A stretch of DNA of 5,347 nt from UMGS1052 sp045532035 (GTDB lineage Bacteria > Bacillota > Clostridia > Oscillospirales > CAG-382): NCBI GenBank assembly GCA_045532035.1, contig JAZSFD010000095.1:1-5347 (forward strand), written 5' to 3'. Each line of letters starts with the position of its first letter. The first letter of the stretch is position 1. The translations under genes and the position numbers were made by a program. The notes under the pieces are model-generated. The model was not told the DNA's origin. It made no database searches and saw nothing but the letters and a program-made list of their open reading frames with translations. This document shows, one piece after another, positions 1 through 4,624 of the stretch.

Positions 1-329
1 AGGAATATGGTGGTTAATCGCTGTTGACCATCGATGATTTCCCAGACCCCATGTTCTTTGATGTCATCGTTATATTCATCCTTAAAAATGGATTTCAACT
101 TTTCCTCGTCTGTAATTGAACGTGCAATAATTGGTTGAAGACAGTAGAACTGGTCTTGCTTCTTTTTTTCCCCTTCATTTGCAAAGTCATTCGCGAAGCA
201 CAGAAGGTCTCGAAGCAAATCTCCAACTTGCTTTACAGTCCAACGATAACCTCTTTGATAGGAAGGAATATAGAAGTATCTTCCATCTAGTAGTTCGCCA
301 ATTGCATATTGATATATTGAGTTGTCCAT
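1..329 (-). CDS. DUF262 / GmrSD N-terminal-type protein, 5' part only
   Basis: An open frame of 109 codons starts at ATG 329-327 and runs off the left edge, so only the N-terminus is visible. Residues 21-30 read IPSYQRGYRW and residues 98-107 read IIDGQQRLTT. These are the two hallmark segments of DUF262, the ParB/Srx-like nucleotide-binding domain of GmrSD-type (type IV restriction) enzymes and related anti-phage proteins. D100-R104 is the DGQQR motif used for NTP binding or hydrolysis in that family. A C-terminal HNH nuclease domain (DUF1524) often follows but would lie outside the window. The start is supported by a full DUF262-like beginning and by an in-frame stop five codons upstream (TAA at 344-342). 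Codons are AT-rich (AAA, TTA, ATT), unlike the phage genes to the right. It may be a host gene next to the prophage end or a phage-borne defence gene. The family call is firm; the exact function is inference. Confidence 0.85.
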   Translation of the reverse strand, partial: MDNSIYQYAIGELLDGRYFYIPSYQRGYRWTVKQVGDLLRDLLCFANDFANEGEKKKQDQFYCLQPIIARSITDEEKLKSIFKDEYNDDIKEHGVWEIIDGQQRLTTIF

Positions 330-408
330 ATGTAACTTGTATTAATCTGGCTCGATAATTTACTTCCCGATGCAGAAAATGAATTTTCAAGCGTAACAAC
401 CTAACAAT

Positions 409-416
409 CAAATATA
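409..416 (-). promoter_or_regulatory. Possible -7 promoter box for the DUF262 gene
   Basis: On the minus strand this reads TATATTTG, an exact match to the Bacteroides sigma-ABfr -7 consensus TAnnTTTG. It lies about 80 bp upstream of the DUF262 start codon. I see no clear TTG/TTTG -33 element at the expected distance, so the call is weak. If it is real, the DUF262 gene has its own promoter, independent of the phage late transcript. Confidence 0.3.
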
Positions 417-436
417 TAGGATATGGAATCGGAAGT

Positions 437-511
437 ATCAGTCACAGAATAGTCACAAATGTAAACGGAAGTGTTTACATTGGAAACAGGGGAACGCATG
501 GCGTGACTGAT
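437..511. repeat. Nested inverted repeats
   Basis: The outer pair is ATCAGTCAC (437-445) and GTGACTGAT (503-511), a perfect 9-bp inverted repeat. Inside it is AATGTAAAC (458-466) and GTTTACATT (473-481), another perfect 9-bp inverted repeat with a 6-base spacer. No T-run follows either stem, so a standard intrinsic terminator is unlikely. Possible roles are a regulator operator, a transposase or integrase binding region at a phage end, or a structured RNA at the end of the late transcript. The repeats are seen directly; the role is unknown. Confidence 0.6.
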
Positions 512-549
512 CCAACCGAGGGACAAATGTAGTGAAAAGGATTCGGAAA

Positions 550-1056
550 TCAAAACGAATAACCGAATGTAACTCCGACACCAACATAAGGCTGGCCACC
601 TGCAGGAGTCCACCCGTAACCGACCTGCGGACCGACGGTGAAGTTCCAACGCTTCTGCCTCGTCACCGTCTTCTCCGTCGTGATGTACTGCGTCTGCCGG
701 TAAATGTCGATATCGAGCAGGTTTGCCTTGTAACCCTCGATGACCGCCTTGTAGTCCTCCGTCTCATAGACCTTCGTCTCGATCGGTACCTCAACCGGAA
801 TGCTATCCGGAGGCGGAGCCTTAACGCCGGAGGTATCTGGCACGACCTTCGTGAGCCAGCAGGTGTCGATGCGGCTGTTGTCGATGATCTCCGGAACTGG
901 GACGGGCTTCTCTACGGTGTCGCGTATGGTCACGGTGTCCCTGACCTCGGAGACTTCCGGTTTATCTATATACTTACTGCCGGTGAAGCACCCTAACAAA
1001 AAGACTATCAGGGATATAGCTATGCAGATACATATTTTCGTGTAGTTATTCAACAT
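550..1056 (-). CDS. DUF6808-like phage membrane or lipoprotein, spanin candidate
   Basis: A 168-residue protein begins MLNNYTK and has one hydrophobic segment at residues 8-22 ending in LLGC. That resembles a lipoprotein signal with lipidated Cys23, though it could also be a plain membrane anchor. The exported part has a proline-rich stretch (about residues 50-92, with PVPVPE and APPPD), then a short helical stretch. The last 30 residues are rich in Gly and aromatics and end in FGYSF, like an outer-membrane beta-hairpin. The layout resembles DUF6808 proteins of Bacteroidetes phages, and the position after holin and amidase suggests a role in outer-membrane disruption (spanin-like). That role is inference. 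I chose ATG 1056 because the in-frame ATG at 1095 lies in the loop of a terminator-like hairpin; starting there would add 13 residues. It is the last gene of the rightward-beginning late cluster. Confidence 0.7.
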   Translation of the reverse strand: MLNNYTKICICIAISLIVFLLGCFTGSKYIDKPEVSEVRDTVTIRDTVEKPVPVPEIIDNSRIDTCWLTKVVPDTSGVKAPPPDSIPVEVPIETKVYETEDYKAVIEGYKANLLDIDIYRQTQYITTEKTVTRQKRWNFTVGPQVGYGWTPAGGQPYVGVGVTFGYSF

Positions 1057-1073
1057 ATTTTCAGCCTGTTTTT

Positions 1074-1116
1074 CAAAAATCCCTACCGCCTTCAAGTGGT
1101 TGGCAGATAGGGATTT
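1074..1116 (-). terminator. Terminator-like hairpin after the amidase gene
   Basis: AAATCCCTA (1077-1085) and TAGGGATTT (1108-1116) form a perfect 9-bp inverted repeat with a possible inner GCC/GGC pairing. On the minus strand the second arm runs into five T residues (1079-1075). It begins four bases after the amidase stop codon, so it could end or attenuate the transcript carrying DGR, holin and amidase. The downstream gene would then depend on read-through or another promoter. It could also be an RNA structure limiting translation of the next gene. Confidence 0.45.
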
Positions 1117-1119
1117 ATG

Positions 1120-1725
1120 TTACTTCATCTTATTTATGAATTTAAGTGTACCGCGAATGTGGGTCTGAATGATTGCCTCCTTGCCCTCCTCGGAGAGTAT
1201 ATAGCGGACATCCTCTCGATTATCCTGAAAGAAGTTCTCGGACAGCACGGCCACGCAGCGCGTATGCAGCAGGATGTGGAAGTTATCCTCCCAGTCTGGC
1301 TCCTTGTTGCCGTTGTACTTCCGGAGCTTCCGGTCCGGCATGACCTCCGCAGCCGCCTCATACAGGCACTTCGCAAGGTCATCCGAGCCTGTCACTCCCT
1401 TCGTGGTATAGCAGCTCCAGCCGTTGGCGGAACGCCACTCAAGCGTATTGCCCGAAGCGTTCAGGTGGATAGACAGCAGGATGACATTCCCCTTGCCGTA
1501 CCTGTCACAGTAGGCGTTCGCCCTCTGTGCCCTCTTCTTGAGAGCGACATCGTCCTCCTCCGGCACAAGCTCGAAGCTGTCATATCCGGCGTTCCGGAAA
1601 CCGGCCACAAGCCTTGCAGCCATTTCACGCGCCCAAGCGTACTCACGCACAAGCCCCTCCGGAGACCGCTTGCCTGGGGTGTCCTTTCCGTGACCCGCAT
1701 CTACAAGAATGATCGGCAGTCTCAT
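1120..1725 (-). CDS. N-acetylmuramoyl-L-alanine amidase (phage endolysin, Amidase_3 type)
   Basis: This 201-residue enzyme hydrolyses the bond between N-acetylmuramic acid and L-alanine in peptidoglycan and acts as the phage lysin. The Amidase_3 zinc site is complete: His12 in VDAGHG, Glu28 in REYAWA and His87 in LLSIHLNA. Glu163 in VLSENFF is the catalytic glutamate. The domain fills the whole protein, with no signal peptide and no separate cell-wall-binding domain, so access to the wall would depend on the holin upstream. The start ATG overlaps the holin stop as ATGA. A GGAGG lies eight bases upstream of the start, a clearer Shine-Dalgarno-like site than most genes here have. The family assignment is secure; the endolysin role follows from the context. 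Confidence 0.93.
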   Translation of the reverse strand: MRLPIILVDAGHGKDTPGKRSPEGLVREYAWAREMAARLVAGFRNAGYDSFELVPEEDDVALKKRAQRANAYCDRYGKGNVILLSIHLNASGNTLEWRSANGWSCYTTKGVTGSDDLAKCLYEAAAEVMPDRKLRKYNGNKEPDWEDNFHILLHTRCVAVLSENFFQDNREDVRYILSEEGKEAIIQTHIRGTLKFINKMK

Positions 1726-2177
1726 TTCTCGTCCCTCCGCTTCACTACATCCGTAAGCAGCTCGACAAGCTCCTCTCGGCTGATCATCTTCGACATTATC
1801 TCGTTAGCCTTCTGCATTTCGCCCCTTATCTTCTGGTCGGCTTTCTCACGGACGCTGATTCCCTCGACGACAAGCAGGTATATCCCGAGCAGAAGCGTCA
1901 CGACCGGAATGCCGTGTATCACCTCAAGATGGAAAAGCTCCAGCAGGTGGCTCAAATGAATGAGCAAGTCCACGCCAGCAGCTATGAGCATGCCGCCCTC
2001 GTACATGATGAACTTGTTGAGAGTGCGTTTCAGACCATAGCTGCTCCTGACCTCGTGTCTCTGCTTTGCCTTCATGAGACCGCTGATAAGGTCGATGATC
2101 ATTGCGAACAGGACCACGACCATTGACAGAACGACAATCCCTATCATCGCATCTGTACCTTTCAAGAGTTCTAACAT
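1722..2177 (-). CDS. Phage holin (phage_holin_4_1 / TcdE-like)
   Basis: A 151-residue membrane protein with three hydrophobic segments, at about residues 12-33, 56-75 and 84-105. The first is followed by DLISGLMKAK and then SSYGLKRTLNK, the D..SG..KA...S..G..R...K pattern of the phage_holin_4_1 family. The C-terminus is a charged helical tail (about residues 108-151) predicted to be cytoplasmic. Holins form inner-membrane lesions that release the endolysin and set lysis time. I chose ATG 2177 because it lies two bases after the stop of the preceding gene. An ATG at 2198 would overlap that gene and add MAHFPIV, and a still longer frame to 2258 would overlap more. Gene order (holin, amidase, exported protein) is a normal lysis cassette. 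Confidence 0.85.
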   Translation of the reverse strand: MLELLKGTDAMIGIVVLSMVVVLFAMIIDLISGLMKAKQRHEVRSSYGLKRTLNKFIMYEGGMLIAAGVDLLIHLSHLLELFHLEVIHGIPVVTLLLGIYLLVVEGISVREKADQKIRGEMQKANEIMSKMISREELVELLTDVVKRRDEK

Positions 2178-2179
2178 AA

Positions 2180-2455
2180 CTATCGGAAAATGAGCCATAG
2201 CACGGCGATTAACAATCCAACGACAATCCCGACAATGTCGCAAATGAGGTCGCGCCATTCGGGCGTACCTTTACGGCTTATGAGGTCGTAAAGTTCTTTG
2301 AGAGTACCTATGACTATCGCGATAATCACAGCAGCCCAGAGGGGCAGGAAAGCCCCAAAAACAAGGATGATCATGGAGCATACAAGGAGGTGCAGCAGCC
2401 CGTCAGTTGAAACCCAGCTGAAAGCGCGTTTCAGGAAGTCGATAAACTTTCTCAT
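2180..2455 (-). CDS. Small membrane protein of the lysis module (DUF2279/YfiM-like pattern)
   Basis: A 91-residue, strongly hydrophobic protein. After a basic amphipathic start it has membrane segments at about residues 20-50 (probably a hairpin) and 72-90. The spaced residues His22, KELYD (53-57), Asp69, Asp73 and Gly76-Gly80 follow a pattern found in YfiM/DUF2279-like small membrane proteins common in Bacteroidetes phages. Its function is not established. The position beside the holin suggests a second holin, an antiholin or a lysis accessory. It overlaps the previous gene as ATGA and has GGAGG seven bases before its start. The family link is from memory of the pattern and is tentative; membrane topology is clear. 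Confidence 0.75.
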   Translation of the reverse strand: MRKFIDFLKRAFSWVSTDGLLHLLVCSMIILVFGAFLPLWAAVIIAIVIGTLKELYDLISRKGTPEWRDLICDIVGIVVGLLIAVLWLIFR

Positions 2456-2721
2456 ACCAAGCCCTCCATTGCTCTCATGCCCTCAGCCTCCGCAGCCTCT
2501 CTCTCGAGCCTCTCCTGCTCACGCAACTCGACGAGGGTCTTCTTGTTTTCATTGTACCTGGCGTATGCCTCGGAATACTCCTTGAACTCCTCCGGATAGT
2601 CCACGCTGAAGACCTTGCCGGTCTTTCCGCAGTGATTCTGTCTTTCGTCGCTCTTGGCCATTACAGCTCGGAGCTCGTTCTGCTCAATCTCAAGCTGCTT
2701 GATTCTGTTTGTTGTTTCCAT
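2452..2721 (-). CDS. Small coiled-coil protein of unknown function
   Basis: An 89-residue, highly charged protein that I do not recognise. Residues 1-25 and about 50-80 are Glu/Lys/Arg/Leu-rich and should form helices with coiled-coil character. A short central stretch (CGKTGKVFSVDYPEEF, residues 31-46) separates them. There is no signal peptide or membrane segment. Its start overlaps the end of the RT gene by 32 bp in another frame, and its stop overlaps the next start as ATGA, so it ties the DGR to the lysis genes. Likely a phage small structural or regulatory protein; no function can be assigned. Confidence 0.7.
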   Translation of the reverse strand: METTNRIKQLEIEQNELRAVMAKSDERQNHCGKTGKVFSVDYPEEFKEYSEAYARYNENKKTLVELREQERLEREAAEAEGMRAMEGLV

Positions 2722-4102
2722 AATACTGTGTGTTTAGAATGTTTGTGATCTGTCTGTGTCTCCTCCTGATCTTACGCTTCCGTATCTCCCTGTCCTTGTA
2801 CTTGCGGACGATTGTCGCTTTCAGCAGGTCATCGGAGAAATACAGATAACCGTCCCAGTACTGCATGATCTGGTCGGATATCCGCTTGCGTATGTTGTAG
2901 GACGCAAAGTGTTTCATCAGCCCGAAATAGGAGTTGATTATCGAAACGAATTTCTCAAGGTGACGCATCTTGCTGAAATGCCCCGAGGCATAGACCGTGT
3001 TGTAATAGTGGACCTTGCACTCGAGCTTTGCGACGGTGCGGTTGCCGATATACATTCTCCCGAACTTGGCCACGCCTCCGAGCATCTTGATTCCGTGCTG
3101 GTACGGCTGTTCATGGTACTTGTGAGGGTGCATCCTCAGACCATGCTCCGCGATTTTCAGGCGGGTATGGAAGACAATCCGGTGCAGGTTGTCCTTGTCT
3201 CTCGATCCCAAGAAGAAGTCATCGACATAGTCCACGACCTTGACATCAGAGAACTGGAGAATGAACTTCACGATAGGTGCATTGACGAAGTTCGCATCTG
3301 TCTGGCTCCAGAGGTTCCCGATAGCCAGACAGAGGAACCAGTCGAGGTTGAACGCGCTCTTGCTCGGCGCGAGATCAGCCCATTCGCATATAGGTGTCTT
3401 CCTGATACAGTGTTCGGTCGGCAGGTTGAATGTGGTTATCCTCATGAGGTACAGGACCATGTCTTTGTCCGGCTCGTGGTAGTTCTCCATGACGAGCTCC
3501 ACAAGAGCATCATAGAGCTTCCTCTTGTCTATCGACATGAAGAACGAGGCTATGTCGAACTTCGCGACGGTGCAGTCCTGAGTATATCCACGAGAGAGCC
3601 TGTATATAGCATCACGGACTGCCATGAGAGCCGCGAGGTTTCCCTTGCCGACCCTGCATGAATACATTTCGTCCGGTATGCTTCCGCATCGGTTGAACAG
3701 GGGCTCAATCCTCATGACGAGCCAAGTCTGTATGACGCGGTCAGGAAAGTCAGCCGCTATGGCTTCCCTCAAGCATGGATATTTCAGCAGGAAGATAATG
3801 GACTTACCAGGCACATACTCGCAATAGTATGCGGCTCTGGCCAAGCGTAAGAGATTGTCCGCCTCGTTGATTCGGAAGCGGAGAGCGTTAGGAGTGTTGC
3901 GTTTGTTCTTATAGCAAACGCGAAGCGCGATACGCAAAGAGAGATAGAACTCCTCAAAGGTGTAGCAATTATCTCGAAAATCAGTGACGGGGCGCACGGA
4001 GTTACTGTTGTACTTGTTGTTGTTGTTCAGTTCACCGTTGTTGCCGTTGAAGATGAAGGCGTTGTTGCTACTGTACTCGCCAGATTTCGTTTCTGCAGAC
4101 AT
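2690..4102 (-). CDS. DGR reverse transcriptase with in-frame template repeat at its N-terminus
   Basis: This 470-residue protein is the error-prone reverse transcriptase of a diversity-generating retroelement. The RT motifs are in order: SCRVGKGNLAAL (148-159, motif 2), KFDIASFFMSID (181-192, motif A with catalytic Asp183), AIGNLWSQ (260-267, motif B) and DYVDDFFLG (291-299, motif C with Asp294 and Asp295). The IGxxxSQ form of motif B, in place of the usual QG, separates DGR RTs from group II intron and retron enzymes. GIKMLGG (337-343) starts the region towards the thumb. The C-terminus is very basic (KRKIRRRHR around 442-450). The RT fold begins near residue 46; residues 7-40 are the translated TR, rich in Asn. 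The only ATG before the RT motifs is at 4102. GTG 3997-3995 (Val36) would be an alternative start that leaves out almost all of the TR. The enzyme copies TR RNA into cDNA with Avd, with errors at adenines. Confidence 0.95.
   Translation of the reverse strand: MSAETKSGEYSSNNAFIFNGNNGELNNNNKYNSNSVRPVTDFRDNCYTFEEFYLSLRIALRVCYKNKRNTPNALRFRINEADNLLRLARAAYYCEYVPGKSIIFLLKYPCLREAIAADFPDRVIQTWLVMRIEPLFNRCGSIPDEMYSCRVGKGNLAALMAVRDAIYRLSRGYTQDCTVAKFDIASFFMSIDKRKLYDALVELVMENYHEPDKDMVLYLMRITTFNLPTEHCIRKTPICEWADLAPSKSAFNLDWFLCLAIGNLWSQTDANFVNAPIVKFILQFSDVKVVDYVDDFFLGSRDKDNLHRIVFHTRLKIAEHGLRMHPHKYHEQPYQHGIKMLGGVAKFGRMYIGNRTVAKLECKVHYYNTVYASGHFSKMRHLEKFVSIINSYFGLMKHFASYNIRKRISDQIMQYWDGYLYFSDDLLKATIVRKYKDREIRKRKIRRRHRQITNILNTQYYGNNKQNQAA
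3982..4082 (-). repeat. DGR template repeat (TR), 101 bp
   Basis: This stretch aligns without gaps to 4633-4733. Read on the minus (sense) strand, 87 of 101 positions are identical. Of the 14 differences, 13 are at TR adenines (8 to G, 3 to C, 2 to T), out of 34 adenines present, and only one is at another base (T to G at 4000). The repeat holds eleven AAC codons, including four in a row, the usual arrangement for maximum amino-acid variation. It lies wholly inside the RT reading frame, covering residues 7 to 41, in the same frame that the VR uses in its own gene. Its 18 sense-strand 3' bases (3999-3982) are GC-rich and identical to the VR. Confidence 0.96.
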
Positions 4103-4131
4103 AACTATAAATGATAGTGAAACGACCTTTT

Positions 4132-4139
4132 CAAAATAA
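4132..4139 (-). promoter_or_regulatory. Weak candidate -7 box upstream of TR
   Basis: On the minus strand this reads TTATTTTG, a seven-of-eight match to TAnnTTTG. It lies in the 39-bp gap between the avd stop and the RT start, about 50 bp before the TR. A promoter here would make a TR RNA separate from the late transcript, which DGRs need in quantity. There is no convincing -33 element, so this is only a suggestion. Confidence 0.2.
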
Positions 4140-4141
4140 TC

Positions 4142-4552
4142 TTATAGGCTCTCTGCCGACTCCCTGTAGGAACCGGCACTCTCACCAGCGCGTTGAAAAT
4201 ACTTTCGCCACCTCTTGCCGTGACCTCGTATCTCTCCGATATGCGTATCGCAAATCGCCTTTTGCTCTATTGACATCAAGCCCAGCTCAAGAGCAAGGCT
4301 CGTCAGGTCATCGATAATATCCACCTCCGTAAGACAATCGGTGACATACTCTGCAGCTTTCGTCTTGTTCATCTGATTGTTTGCCTTGACGATCAAAGCC
4401 CTCATTTTATTTGTGGCTTTGATGATGTCGTCGCCGACGATGAATTTATATGCCCTGTCGAAGTTCTTCACCACGCAACAGAGATAGACGGAGAACGGAA
4501 ACGCCTCCTTGTAGATGTCAAGCTGCTCGAGCTTATTCTGATTCTTTGCCAT
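4142..4552 (-). CDS. avd: Avd, DGR accessory variability determinant (four-helix bundle)
   Basis: A 136-residue, helical and basic protein. It starts MAKNQNKLEQ, has YKEAFPFSVYL (14-24) at the end of the first helix region, and has LALELGLMSIEQ (86-97) followed by IGEIRGHGKRWRKY (105-118). These match the Avd plan, in which FPK.xR, an LxLLS-like turn and a final GW-K-like basic segment mark the four helices. Avd forms a pentameric barrel that binds the RT and the TR RNA and is needed for mutagenic retrohoming. I prefer ATG 4552: the in-frame ATG at 4594 would add 14 residues encoded by the VR-downstream hairpin. The length then fits known Avd proteins of about 120-135 residues. Position between VR and TR repeats the Bordetella phage order mtd-avd-TR-brt. 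The assignment rests on helix pattern and context. Confidence 0.88.
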   Translation of the reverse strand: MAKNQNKLEQLDIYKEAFPFSVYLCCVVKNFDRAYKFIVGDDIIKATNKMRALIVKANNQMNKTKAAEYVTDCLTEVDIIDDLTSLALELGLMSIEQKAICDTHIGEIRGHGKRWRKYFQRAGESAGSYRESAESL

Positions 4553-4572
4553 AGTTGTCTTTGGGGTAAGGC

Positions 4573-4601
4573 GCTCCGTGACTCTGGAGAGCACACGGAG
4601 C
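4573..4601. other. Hairpin/cruciform site downstream of the VR
   Basis: GCTCCGTG (4573-4580) and CACGGAGC (4594-4601) form a perfect GC-rich 8-bp stem. The 13 bases between them can add a small CTC/GAG inner stem with a four-base loop. It begins 31 bases beyond the sense-strand end of the VR. DGRs are known to need a hairpin or cruciform of about this stem length shortly downstream of the VR for efficient retrohoming. No equivalent stem follows the TR, as expected for a target-only element. It lies between the variable gene's stop and the avd start at 4552. A role as transcription attenuator is less likely because no T-run follows. Confidence 0.7.
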
Positions 4602-4624
4602 TAAACGAAAAACGATTTAACGGT

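Larger units (their letters stand above)
330..549. other. Non-coding stretch between phage lysis genes and the DUF262 gene; possible prophage boundary
   Basis: This 220-bp stretch holds no convincing gene. It lies between the stop of the last lysis-module gene and the start of the DUF262 gene, both on the minus strand. It contains nested inverted repeats, a heptamer direct repeat (AGTCACA at 440-446 and 451-457, 11 bp apart) and one match to the Bacteroides -7 promoter box. Base composition shifts here from the more GC-rich phage genes to the AT-richer DUF262 gene. That makes it the best place in the window for a prophage end or attachment site. No attachment core can be proved, because the other prophage end is not in view. 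Confidence 0.4.

Noticed and set aside
131..358. Plus-strand 75-codon frame at the left end
   Set aside because: It is antisense to the DUF262 gene, whose two hallmark motifs are intact in the other direction.
401..649. 82-codon frame on the minus strand across the spanin 3' end
   Set aside because: It overlaps the spanin candidate out of frame, has a Cys/Arg/Ser-rich composition and no family likeness. Only its short VR-like segment is kept as a finding.
1117..1959. Long open frame of 280 codons on the plus strand
   Set aside because: It is antisense to the amidase and holin, both of which have clear family motifs. The translation has no recognisable domain and odd composition.
2178..2258. 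Longer N-terminus for the holin
   Set aside because: It would overlap the preceding membrane-protein gene in another frame and adds an Arg/Cys-rich stretch unlike a holin start.
2756..3661. Long open frame of 301 codons on the plus strand
   Set aside because: It is antisense to the RT catalytic region. Such frames arise from codon bias on the opposite strand, and no motif supports it.
2690..4102. Group II intron or retron origin for the RT
   Set aside because: Motif B is the DGR form (IGNLWSQ), there is no maturase or HNH domain, and TR, VR and avd are all present.
4553..4594. Longer N-terminus for Avd
   Set aside because: The extra 14 codons are made of the VR-downstream hairpin and are unlike Avd starts; ATG 4552 gives the family length.
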